This document shows, in pieces, positions 1 through 7,342 of a DNA stretch of 35,376 bases. Source of the DNA: Sphingomonas sp. LC-1 (GTDB lineage: Bacteria > Pseudomonadota > Alphaproteobacteria > Sphingomonadales > Sphingomonadaceae); contig NZ_JANZXB010000018.1 of assembly GCF_025371035.1 (NCBI RefSeq), positions 1-35,376 on the forward strand, written 5' to 3'. Below the pieces are notes generated by a model. That model ran no database searches. It was not told the origin of the DNA and worked only from the letters and a program-made list of their open reading frames with translations. Position 1 is the first letter of the stretch; each line of letters begins with the position of its first letter. The translations under genes were made by a program, and so were the position numbers.

Positions 1-18
1 GCCCCGGAAGCGGCAACA

Positions 19-73
19 CCGCCATTACCGGCCTCCGGTTCCGCTTCGCTCCACCTACGCCCGGCAATGGCGG
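19..73. repeat. Imperfect inverted repeat at window edge
   Basis: The arms at 19-31 (CCGCCATTACCGG) and 61-73 (CCGGCAATGGCGG) are complementary at 12 of 13 positions with a 29-nt spacer. A second short pairing, GAAGCGG at 7-13 with CCGCTTC at 41-47, partly competes with it. It lies just beyond the 3' end of the LysR gene, so it may be a transcription-ending hairpin, although no T tract follows. The upstream context is outside the window. Confidence 0.4.
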
Positions 74-89
74 CCGAGACGACAATGCA

Positions 90-938
90 CTAACTAACAA
101 CCCGGACCACCCGGCGGGGGCTGCTCACCGGCTCGACTATATATTCGGGCAATAGCTGTTCCACCTCGCCAGATGAGAGCAGGTCGTCGACCAGCCACAA
201 ATGAGCTGCCGCTATCCCCCTGCCGGCGATCAGCGCTTCCCGCGCGGCCAGGCCGTGATCGACCACGAGCCGTCCACTGAACGACGCCCGCTGCACCTTG
301 CCATTCGCATCATACAGCGCAAGCATTTCACTCCCCGCGATGTTGCCCATCCGGATCGCCGCGTGTCGGCTGAGATCCTCGGGCGTTTCCGGGCGTCCGG
401 AACCGGCGAGATAGCCGCGTGACGCCACAAGGATACGGCGTGAAACGCCGATATGCCTGCGCTGCAGGGCGCTGTCGCCCAGCGGTCCGAGGCGCACCGC
501 GACGTCGACGGCGTCCCGCACGAGGTCGATCCGCTCATCCGACAAGCTGAGATCGACGGCAATTCCCGGATAGCGATCCTGAAGATCGAACAGTCCCCGC
601 ATCACATGACGCACACCAAGCGCACCGGTGCAGGACAGCCGAACCTTGCCCATCGGCTCGCCGCCTGCATTGCGAGCCTCGTTGGTCGCCTCATCTACGA
701 GCCGGAGGATGGTGCGCGCTTCGTCATGATAGCGCCTGCCCTCCTCGGTCAGCGTGACGCGCCGGGTTGTGCGGCTCAGCAGCGAAACGCCCAGCGCCTG
801 CTCCAACTCCGCGACATGGCGGGTGATCGTCGATTGTCCGACGCCCTGCTCGCGCGCCACGGCCGATAGGCTGCCGCGCTCGGCAACCCGGACAAAGCTT
901 CGCATCCGTTCGAGAGTAACGCCCGATCTATCCGCCAT
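90..938 (-). CDS. LysR-family transcriptional regulator
   Basis: This 282-residue protein has normal LysR length. The N-terminal winged helix-turn-helix is at about residues 8-66 (LERMRSFVRVAERGSLSAVA followed by the recognition helix QSTITRHVAELEQALG). The C-terminal effector-binding domain starts around residue 95. It is divergent from the flavodoxin-fold quinone reductase at 1028, with an 89-bp shared promoter region, which is the classic arrangement for a LysR protein controlling its neighbour. The effector cannot be read from sequence; an electrophile or quinone signal would fit the partner gene. The family call is firm and the target is inference. Confidence 0.93.
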   Translation of the reverse strand: MADRSGVTLERMRSFVRVAERGSLSAVAREQGVGQSTITRHVAELEQALGVSLLSRTTRRVTLTEEGRRYHDEARTILRLVDEATNEARNAGGEPMGKVRLSCTGALGVRHVMRGLFDLQDRYPGIAVDLSLSDERIDLVRDAVDVAVRLGPLGDSALQRRHIGVSRRILVASRGYLAGSGRPETPEDLSRHAAIRMGNIAGSEMLALYDANGKVQRASFSGRLVVDHGLAAREALIAGRGIAAAHLWLVDDLLSSGEVEQLLPEYIVEPVSSPRRVVRVVS

Positions 939-1027
939 TCGGAAATATCCTATCCGTTCCTCCCGGCTACAGCATGAAAGCCCAAGCGCCTAGTTGAGGA
1001 TGATCGTCCCCTTGAGAGCGTCATCCC

Positions 1028-1828
1028 ATGAAGATTTTGATCGTATCCGCCCACCCTGAGCCTGCATCGCTGACCAACGCCTTGCGTGACACGGCCATCG
1101 CCCAGCTTCGCGCCGATGGGCACGAGGTGCAGGTCAGCGACCTGTATGCCATGAACTGGAAGGCCATCGTCGACGGCGACGACTTCCCGACCCTCGCCCC
1201 GGACCAACGACTGCGCGTGCCGGCGGCTTCAGGCGATGCCTTCTCTAGCGGTGCACTCACGGCTGATGTGGTCGCAGAACAGGACAAACTCCTCTGGGCT
1301 GATGCGTTGATCCTGGCCTTTCCGCTATGGTGGTTCTCGATGCCTGCGATCCTGAAAGGCTGGATCGACCGGGTCTATTCCTATGGCTTCGCCTATGGTG
1401 TCGGCGAGCATAGCGACCGGCGTTGGGGCGACCGCTATGGCGAAGGCAGGCTGGCGGGCAAGCGCGCCATGCTGTTGGTCACGGCCGGAGGATGGGAGCC
1501 GCATTATGGCCCGCGCGGTATCAACGGGCCGATCAATGATCTGCTCCTCCCCATCAATCACGGGGTACTGTTCTACCCCGGCTATGACGTCCTACCGCCC
1601 TTCGTCGTGTATCAAGCAGATCGCCTGAGCGAGGACGGGTTCCGCGCCACGTCGGATCGCCTCCGCGATCGGATGAGGACGCTATTCACCAGCGAACCCA
1701 TACCCTACCGTCGACAGAACGGGGGCGATTACGCCATTCCTTCCATGGAGCTACGCGAAGAGGTGGTCGATCCAGCCTTGACCGGTTTCACCGCCCATCT
1801 GCGTCGATGGTCAATTTCCTCGCCGTGA
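1028..1828 (+). CDS. NAD(P)H dehydrogenase (quinone), flavodoxin-like fold
   Basis: A cytoplasmic flavoprotein of the NQO1/MdaB/KefF type that transfers electrons from NAD(P)H to quinones or similar electrophiles through FMN or FAD. The N-terminus MKILIVSAHPEPASLTNAL is the typical strand-loop-helix that binds the flavin phosphate. LILAFPLWWFSMPAILKGWIDRV is the family's central quinone/flavin segment, and TAGGWEPHYGPRGINGP is the later glycine-rich flavin loop. Length is 266 residues, complete. It is transcribed away from the LysR gene that probably regulates it. The exact substrate is not predictable. Confidence 0.92.
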   Translation: MKILIVSAHPEPASLTNALRDTAIAQLRADGHEVQVSDLYAMNWKAIVDGDDFPTLAPDQRLRVPAASGDAFSSGALTADVVAEQDKLLWADALILAFPLWWFSMPAILKGWIDRVYSYGFAYGVGEHSDRRWGDRYGEGRLAGKRAMLLVTAGGWEPHYGPRGINGPINDLLLPINHGVLFYPGYDVLPPFVVYQADRLSEDGFRATSDRLRDRMRTLFTSEPIPYRRQNGGDYAIPSMELREEVVDPALTGFTAHLRRWSISSP

Positions 1829-1891
1829 ATCCTGATCGGCAACGACTATGGTCGTCTCGCAAGAGATCAAGATTTCGGAATGGCGCTGGCT

Positions 1892-2782
1892 CTAAACCGC
1901 TGCTTTCAACTGCCGGGGCGTCTTGCCATGGACGGCCCGCACACGGCGGGCAAAATGGGATCGTGAGGCGTAGCCGGCTGCCTGAGCCGCCTGCATCACG
2001 GAATAGCCGGACGATCCCAGAAGCGCGCCCGCCGTTGCCATGCGGACGGACAGCGACACCTCCCGGAACGAAGTTCCCGATCTGCCCAACTGGCGGCGAA
2101 GGGTGGACGCTCCAATGCCAAGCTCGGCCGCGACCTCGCCGACCTGCCATGCCCGCCCCGGATCGGCCAAGATGACCGCTTCGACCTGTTCTCTCCGGCC
2201 GACGGCCGTCAGCATCCCGCCGACAGGCGTCTCCGCCAGCAACAGCAGGATTTCCAGGACGCGGTAGCGCGCCAGAGTTGCGGCGACCGAAACATCCATC
2301 CCCGTCAACGCACTGGCGGCATGGCCATATGCCTCGACGAGCGCTGGCGTCAGGCCAATGTCGAGCCGATTGGGAATGGCACCGGGCACCGGGAGGCGCA
2401 GGTGGCTGCGTAACGTCCGGCGAAGAACGTCATCGACTGTGATGCAGATCGATTCATATCGGCCGGATGCAGGATCAGGATTGTTCACCAGATCGAAATC
2501 CATGCCGGCCGGGATGACGAACGGAACACCTGCGGCGAATGTCTGCGCCACATCGCCGCGCCAGACTTCCTTGGTGCCGCTTAACACAACCACGACCGCC
2601 GGATGTTCCATCCGACTCCGGGCGATGCGTTCGCGCTCTTGGATGCAATAGCCGAAGATGCGAACGCCGCTGTCCCCACCATGAGCAACAGTGCCATGCA
2701 CGCCTGCCGGTGCACGAAGGCCAGCCAGGCGGCTCAACAGCGATGCGCGCAACCCATTCTGATCGTAGGCAATGATCGTCAT
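1892..2782 (-). CDS. AraC-family transcriptional regulator (AraC_N-type sensor)
   Basis: From the chosen ATG at 2782 the protein has 296 residues. The N-terminal part (about 30-180) is the cupin-like sensor of the AraC_N type, with ERERIARSRMEHPAVVVVLS and the motif VPFVIPAGMDFDLVN. The C-terminal 100 residues hold the two helix-turn-helix units (WQVGEVAAELGIGASTLRRQ and YSVMQAAQAAGYASRSHFAR), ending in the usual GKTPRQL. A longer reading from 2899 adds 39 residues unlike the family and overlaps the divergent gene, so it was not used. The divergent neighbour, an exported lactonase-like hydrolase at 2914, is its likely target (inference). Confidence 0.9.
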   Translation of the reverse strand: MTIIAYDQNGLRASLLSRLAGLRAPAGVHGTVAHGGDSGVRIFGYCIQERERIARSRMEHPAVVVVLSGTKEVWRGDVAQTFAAGVPFVIPAGMDFDLVNNPDPASGRYESICITVDDVLRRTLRSHLRLPVPGAIPNRLDIGLTPALVEAYGHAASALTGMDVSVAATLARYRVLEILLLLAETPVGGMLTAVGRREQVEAVILADPGRAWQVGEVAAELGIGASTLRRQLGRSGTSFREVSLSVRMATAGALLGSSGYSVMQAAQAAGYASRSHFARRVRAVHGKTPRQLKAAV

Positions 2783-2913
2783 GGCGCGACAATCGCCCGA
2801 TCGCTCATGCCCGGCAAGGGCGCAGTGAGCGTTTCGGGCGCAAACACGAGCATAGGGGGCGCATAGGCTCGTCGATGTCCGGGCATCGTCACATCCCATC
2901 CGAGGAGAACGCC

Positions 2914-3762
2914 ATGCCTGTCTCGCTGTTGTCCCGTTTCGTAGCGGGGTGCCTGTCCCTTATCGTGAGCGCGGGCGTTCAAGCCGCAGCGCCCAAGGCC
3001 GAGGTGATGATCTGGCGCCTGGATTGCGGTCAGATCGTGATGAATGACGCCTCGCCGTTATCCGATACCGGGATCTATGACGGCCAATCGCGTCGCTTGA
3101 GCGTCGGCTGCTATCTAATCCGCCACGGCAAGGAGTTGATGCTGTGGGATGCGGGCCTGCCAACCTCGCTGCTCGGCAAGCCCATCGATCAACAGCCGAT
3201 CAGCCCTTCCTTAGCGGTTGACCTTCCCACCCAGCTTGCTCGCCTCGGCATTCGCCCGTCTGATATTACCCGGCTGGCGCTAAGCCACTACCATTTTGAC
3301 CATGCGGGACAGGCGGCGACATTCCCCAATGCCACGTTGATGATCGGAGCTTCTGACTGGACTGCGTTGCATTCCAAGAAGGTGCCTTTCGGTGCAGACC
3401 CAGCCCTCCTCGCGCCTTTGCTAAATGGGAAAGGCAAAGTCGATCCGATCGAAGGAGACCGCGATGTATTCGGTGACAGCTCAGTGATCATCCTCGCCAC
3501 GCCAGGACATACACCCGGCTCCGCGGCACTGTTGGTACGCCTGCTCAAGACCGGTCCCCTGCTCCTGAGCGGCGACGTCGCCCACCTGGAAGCGCAATGG
3601 CCGTTGTCGGCTGTGCCGACTTGGAACACGGAACGCGCCGACAGCTTGGCGTCAATGAATCGGTTGCAGGAGCTTGCATCAACCCTCCGCGCTACGATCA
3701 TAGTGCAGCACGATCCCGCCGATATTTCAAAGCTCGCCGCCTTCCCGCAAGCGTCTCGATAA
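2914..3762 (+). CDS. Exported MBL-fold metallohydrolase, AHL-lactonase-like
   Basis: A 282-residue metallo-beta-lactamase-fold hydrolase. The zinc-binding HxHxDH motif is at residues 125-130 (HYHFDH). Further ligands are H199 in TPGHTPG, D221 in LLSGDVAH and H266 near the end. This spacing matches the N-acyl-homoserine-lactonase-like branch, but the true substrate could be another lactone or ester. Residues 1-25 form a Sec signal peptide ending GVQAAA, so it acts outside the cytoplasm. The ATG at 2914 follows GAGGAG at 2902-2907; an in-frame upstream start at 2875 would place residues before the signal peptide and is less likely. Divergent from the AraC gene. Confidence 0.87.
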   Translation: MPVSLLSRFVAGCLSLIVSAGVQAAAPKAEVMIWRLDCGQIVMNDASPLSDTGIYDGQSRRLSVGCYLIRHGKELMLWDAGLPTSLLGKPIDQQPISPSLAVDLPTQLARLGIRPSDITRLALSHYHFDHAGQAATFPNATLMIGASDWTALHSKKVPFGADPALLAPLLNGKGKVDPIEGDRDVFGDSSVIILATPGHTPGSAALLVRLLKTGPLLLSGDVAHLEAQWPLSAVPTWNTERADSLASMNRLQELASTLRATIIVQHDPADISKLAAFPQASR

Positions 3763-3844
3763 AATGAAACCGCGGCGCAGTTGGGAAGGCCGGAGGAACA
3801 GGAAAGGCAGACTCGGTTTCCTGATACCTCTTGGTTTTATTACT

Positions 3845-3860
3845 TTCCGGTGAGCCGGAA
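3845..3860. terminator. Short perfect hairpin, possible bidirectional terminator
   Basis: TTCCGG at 3845-3850 pairs perfectly with CCGGAA at 3855-3860 around a TGAG tetraloop. It sits between two convergent genes. The stem is short and no clear U tract follows, so the terminator role is inferred from position only. Confidence 0.35.
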
Positions 3861-3898
3861 TAAGTCGTCATCTGCAGCCGGCGGTCGCGGCCTAGGAT

Positions 3899-3960
3899 GA
3901 CCCAATCCCGGCCATTCGCGACATATTTATCGCTTCCCAGCTGCGGTCATTCGTTCATCT
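3899..3960 (+). repeat. 62-bp dispersed intergenic repeat, copy 1
   Basis: It begins GACCCAATCCCGGCCATTCG and ends CTGCGGTCATTCGTTCATCT. Boxes CGGCCATTC (unit positions 11-19) and CGGTCATTC (46-54) are direct repeats exactly 35 bp apart. It aligns without gaps to the copies at 11429, 13309 and 16538; the middle is variable and the ends are conserved. Confidence 0.75.
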
Positions 3961-4066
3961 CAATCTCTACTGCTCGTCCAATTTTGAGGGTGAACCGATG
4001 GCTTTGCGGACTGTGCAGGCAGCCACTGAGGTCGCCCCAGGCGCCATCGTCTACAAACCAATAGGA

Positions 4067-4825
4067 TCAAAGGCCGAATAGGCGCCGATATTCCGCCTCA
4101 GCGAAACCGTAGGTGTCGCCAGCAAGCCGCAGCAGCCGCTCCCTATCACGCACGATGACGCGCCCGCGTACGGAGCGGACAGCCTCATCCTCTTCAAGCT
4201 TGTGGAGTGCGTCGGTCACGCTGCTGCGACGGACGCCGAGCATTAGCCTGAACTCCTCATGCGTCATGCAGATGTCGTCCTCGCGTACTCGGTCGTGGTA
4301 GAGGAGAATCCATCGCGCCATCCGCCGTTCAATCGAATGCGCGAGCGACGAAACGATCGTCTTGGACATCTGGGTCATGACCACGTCGACGAAACGGAGC
4401 AGGACGGTTCGGATCGTGGGACGTTCGGCGAGTATCCCGTGCAACACCGCAGCCGACAGCCGCATCGCCGTGCCGTGTTCAGCCCTCATGACCACGTCAT
4501 GCGACCAGCGCCCGTTGCCGAGCAGTTGCTGCCAGCCGATGAATCCCTCACTCCCGACCAGCGCGACCGCGTAGCGGCGGTCGCCCTCGAGCGAGTCGAG
4601 TATCGCGGCGATCCCGGTCAACGGGAAGCAGATGCTGTCAGCCGCATCGCCGGCGCGCGCAATCATGTCGCCGTTGTGGAACGGCACCAGTTCCAGATGC
4701 GGCGCAAGGGCGGCACGGTCAGCGTCGTCCAAAAGACGCAACAGTGCATTCGCCTCACACGGCAGTGCATTTGGCCTGTGCGTACCATCCGCCGTTGAAG
4801 CCCGATCATCCATGCCGCCGCCCAT
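4067..4825 (-). CDS. Crp/Fnr-family transcriptional regulator
   Basis: A cyclic-nucleotide-binding-like sensor domain occupies roughly residues 25-145, including the strand pattern AGDAADSICFPLTG and ALVGSEGFIGWQQLL. A Crp-type winged HTH follows (MTHEEFRLMLGVRRSSVTDAL). No FNR-type N-terminal cysteine cluster is present, so an iron-sulfur oxygen sensor is unlikely, and the ligand is unknown. The start is uncertain: ATG 4825 has GAGG nine bases upstream, while ATG 4813 and GTG 4840 are alternatives. It is divergent from the hydrolase/catalase run, with two short palindromes in the shared promoter, so it may control that run (inference). Confidence 0.88.
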   Translation of the reverse strand: MGGGMDDRASTADGTHRPNALPCEANALLRLLDDADRAALAPHLELVPFHNGDMIARAGDAADSICFPLTGIAAILDSLEGDRRYAVALVGSEGFIGWQQLLGNGRWSHDVVMRAEHGTAMRLSAAVLHGILAERPTIRTVLLRFVDVVMTQMSKTIVSSLAHSIERRMARWILLYHDRVREDDICMTHEEFRLMLGVRRSSVTDALHKLEEDEAVRSVRGRVIVRDRERLLRLAGDTYGFAEAEYRRLFGL

Positions 4826-4842
4826 ACTGCCCAACCTCACTG

Positions 4843-4874
4843 CCCAAACGCTTGGGTCTACTTTCGTACCGAAA
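4843..4874. promoter_or_regulatory. Two short palindromes in a divergent promoter
   Basis: CCCAA-ACGC-TTGGG (4843-4856) and TTTCG-TAC-CGAAA (4862-4874) are adjacent dyads between the Crp/Fnr start and the esterase start at 4925. They are candidate operators for an autoregulating dimeric repressor or activator. Neither matches the canonical CRP or FNR box. Confidence 0.3.
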
Positions 4875-4924
4875 CGCTGAAGGTCGCCCGATGGTTGTGA
4901 AACGGATAGTTACAGGAGGGATAT

Positions 4925-6034
4925 TTGCGCAGAACCATTTCCATGCTGATCGCTGCGTCGACCGCGATCGCAGGCGTTCCAGCTCTGGCTCAGTCAGCCC
5001 GCTCGATTACCGCCCCTCCCCCGCCACCGCCGCCCGCGACATCCGTGCAGCCCCCAAAGGCCGCACCCGACATGCAGTCGGTCCTGGACGCGCTCGCGTC
5101 GCTCGGCGGCAAGCCGATCGAGACGCTCACGGCTGCGGAAGCTCGTATGCAGCCCTCGGCCGCGGACGGCGCCAAGGCGGCGATGCAGAAGAAGGGTTTG
5201 TCGACCGCGCCTGATCCTTCGGTCACGACGCAGGACCTGCCATACGGCAGCGACCCCAAGCAGTTCGCACGCATCTACAAGCCGGCCGGTGCGCCCGCAG
5301 GTGGCAAGCCGATGCCGGTCATCGTCTACTATCACGGCGGCGGCTGGGTCATCGCCGACGTCGATACCTACGATGCCGCGCCGCGGGCCATGGCCAAGGC
5401 GCTCAATGCGATCGTCGTCTCAGTCGAGTACCGTCACGCACCCGAGTTCAAGTTCCCGGCGCAGCATAATGATGCGGCCGCTGCCTATCGCTGGACGCTG
5501 CAGAATGCGGTGAGCTGGGGCGGCGACCCCACACGGATCGCCACGGTCGGCGAGAGCGCCGGCGGCAATCTTGCGGTCGCGACCGCGATCTACGCGCGCG
5601 ACAACGGCCTGACGCTGCCGCGGCACATCGTCTCGGTCTATCCGATTGCGAACAGCAGCATGACGCTGCCGTCGCGTAAGGACTCGGCGAACGCGAAGCC
5701 GCTGAATGCCGCGATGCTGCCGTGGTTCGGCTATTACTACCAGACGAGCAAGGCCGATGCGCAGGATCCGCGCCTGAACCTGGTCGCGGCGAACCTGCGT
5801 GGTCTGCCGCCGACGACGATCATCAACGCGCAGATCGATCCGCTGCGCTCGGATGGCGAGACGCTGGCGGCCGCGATGCGAGCGGCCGGCGACAAGGTCG
5901 AGCAGAAGACCTTCCCGGGCGTGACCCATGAGTTCTTCGGCATGGCCAAGGTCGTGAACGGCGCCAAGCAGGCGAATGATCTCGCGGTCGCACGGCTGAA
6001 GACGGCGTTCGAAGCGCCTGCAGCCCGCCGCTGA
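4925..6034 (+). CDS. Exported alpha/beta hydrolase, HSL-type esterase
   Basis: A 369-residue serine esterase/lipase of the hormone-sensitive-lipase group. The oxyanion motif HGGG is at residues 137-140, the nucleophile elbow GESAG places Ser at 211, and the likely acid and base are D305 and H335 (VTHEFFG). The N-terminus is a Sec signal peptide (about residues 1-22, ending ALAQ), followed by a proline-rich linker of seven consecutive prolines, so it is periplasmic or secreted. The start is an unusual TTG at 4925, chosen because AGGAGG lies five bases upstream; the in-frame ATG at 4943 would shorten the signal peptide. It is the first gene of a plus-strand run shared with two catalase-like proteins. 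Substrate unknown. Confidence 0.9.
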   Translation: MRRTISMLIAASTAIAGVPALAQSARSITAPPPPPPPATSVQPPKAAPDMQSVLDALASLGGKPIETLTAAEARMQPSAADGAKAAMQKKGLSTAPDPSVTTQDLPYGSDPKQFARIYKPAGAPAGGKPMPVIVYYHGGGWVIADVDTYDAAPRAMAKALNAIVVSVEYRHAPEFKFPAQHNDAAAAYRWTLQNAVSWGGDPTRIATVGESAGGNLAVATAIYARDNGLTLPRHIVSVYPIANSSMTLPSRKDSANAKPLNAAMLPWFGYYYQTSKADAQDPRLNLVAANLRGLPPTTIINAQIDPLRSDGETLAAAMRAAGDKVEQKTFPGVTHEFFGMAKVVNGAKQANDLAVARLKTAFEAPAARR

Positions 6035-6089
6035 GCGTAACGGCGGCGGCACCTAGCCGCCGCCTCCGTGCCGGAGAGGACAAAAGACC

Positions 6090-7172
6090 ATGACCCAGAA
6101 CCCCGTCCGCTATTCTCCCGACGTCGAGGATGTGAAACCCGACGAAGCCAAGACGATCACGAAGCTCAACGAGACGTTCGACAAGATCCTCGAGACGACA
6201 GCGGAGGATTACGGTCACGCGGTCCGTTCGGTCCATGCCAAGGCGCACGGCTTTCTCGAGGGATTGCTGACCGTCCATGACGGCCTTCCCCCCGAGCTGG
6301 CCCAAGGCCTGTTCGCCACCCCGAGCGCGCGCAAGGTCGTCATGCGCTTCTCGACCAACGCGGGCGACATTTTGCCCGACACCATCAGCCTGCCGCGCGG
6401 TCTGGCGCTGAAGGTGATGGACGTCGAGGGCGAACGCCTGCCCGGTGCCCATGGACGGACGCAGGACTTCGTCATGGTCAACGGTCCGGTCTTCCAGAAC
6501 AAGACCGCCGATCAGTTCCTGGGCAACCTCAAGCTCCTGGCAGGCACCACCGACAAGCTCGAGGGTACCAAGGAGGCGATGTCGAAGGTGCTTCGCGGCG
6601 TGAACACTGTACTGAGCGCGGTCGGTATCGAGAGCCCGAAGGTGCAGACGCTCGGCGGCGCACCCAATTCCGATCCCCTTGGCGAGACCTACTTCAGCGT
6701 TACGCCGTTCCGCTATGGCGACTATATCGCCAAGTTCGCTGTCTTCCCGGTGTCGAAGGATATCACCGATCAGACGGGTACGACGATCGATGCCAGCACC
6801 CGCCCCGATGGGCTGCGCGACGTCATCCGGTCAGAGGCCCAGGTGCTGGAGATGGAATGGGAGGTGCGGGTCCAGCTTTGTCGCGACCTGGAGGAGCAAC
6901 CTGTCGAAGATCCGACCGTCGAGTGGAAGCAGGACGATGCGCCCTTCCAGGCCGTGGCGACCATCCGAGCGGCCAGGCAGGACAGCCTGACCGAGGACAA
7001 AATCCAGCAGATCAACGAGGAGATGCGCTTCTCGATCTGGACCGGGCTCGCCGCACACCGGCCGCTCGGGAACATCAACCGGGCACGCAACGAGACCTAC
7101 CGCCACTCCGCCGACTTCCGGGCTCGCGTGAACGGCTGCCCCTACCACGAGCCTGCGGGCGGTCGTGCCTGA
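6090..7172 (+). CDS. Catalase-like heme protein 1 (y4iL-type)
   Basis: A 360-residue member of the small catalase-fold family resembling rhizobial y4iL, shorter than true catalases. Visible heme-site residues are the distal histidine H49 in RSVHAKAHG and the proximal R333-x-x-x-Y337 (RNETY). Relatives on this fold include hydroperoxide-using enzymes such as allene oxide synthase, so the substrate may be an organic peroxide rather than hydrogen peroxide (inference). There is no signal peptide, so it is cytoplasmic. It starts 55 bp after the esterase gene, and GGAGAGG precedes the ATG. A paralogue lies at 9385 in the same run. Confidence 0.88.
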   Translation: MTQNPVRYSPDVEDVKPDEAKTITKLNETFDKILETTAEDYGHAVRSVHAKAHGFLEGLLTVHDGLPPELAQGLFATPSARKVVMRFSTNAGDILPDTISLPRGLALKVMDVEGERLPGAHGRTQDFVMVNGPVFQNKTADQFLGNLKLLAGTTDKLEGTKEAMSKVLRGVNTVLSAVGIESPKVQTLGGAPNSDPLGETYFSVTPFRYGDYIAKFAVFPVSKDITDQTGTTIDASTRPDGLRDVIRSEAQVLEMEWEVRVQLCRDLEEQPVEDPTVEWKQDDAPFQAVATIRAARQDSLTEDKIQQINEEMRFSIWTGLAAHRPLGNINRARNETYRHSADFRARVNGCPYHEPAGGRA

Positions 7173-7342
7173 CCGGCGAAGGTGGCGCGCGGTCCTTCAA
7201 CGCTGAACGTTGGCCGGCCGGCGCGGAGATTAACGGGGCGCTGGTCGTTCTGACCGTGGTCCTGTTGGTGAATCCAAAGCTTTGATGGAGCGGCCGATTC
7301 CACCACCGCACGTAAAAGGTTGCACCGCCAGGAGGCTGACGA

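Larger units (their letters stand above)
3763..4066. other. Convergent intergenic region, no gene
   Basis: About 300 bp between the 3' ends of the lactonase-like gene and the Crp/Fnr gene. No plausible coding sequence was found. It holds a loose hairpin, CAGGAAA at 3799-3805 with TTTCCTG at 3817-3823 followed by a T-rich stretch, a tight hairpin at 3845-3860, and copy 1 of the 62-bp dispersed repeat at 3899-3960. Confidence 0.7.

Noticed and set aside
1892-2899. AraC regulator read from 2899
   Set aside because: The extra 39 residues do not resemble the family and overlap the divergent gene's leader.
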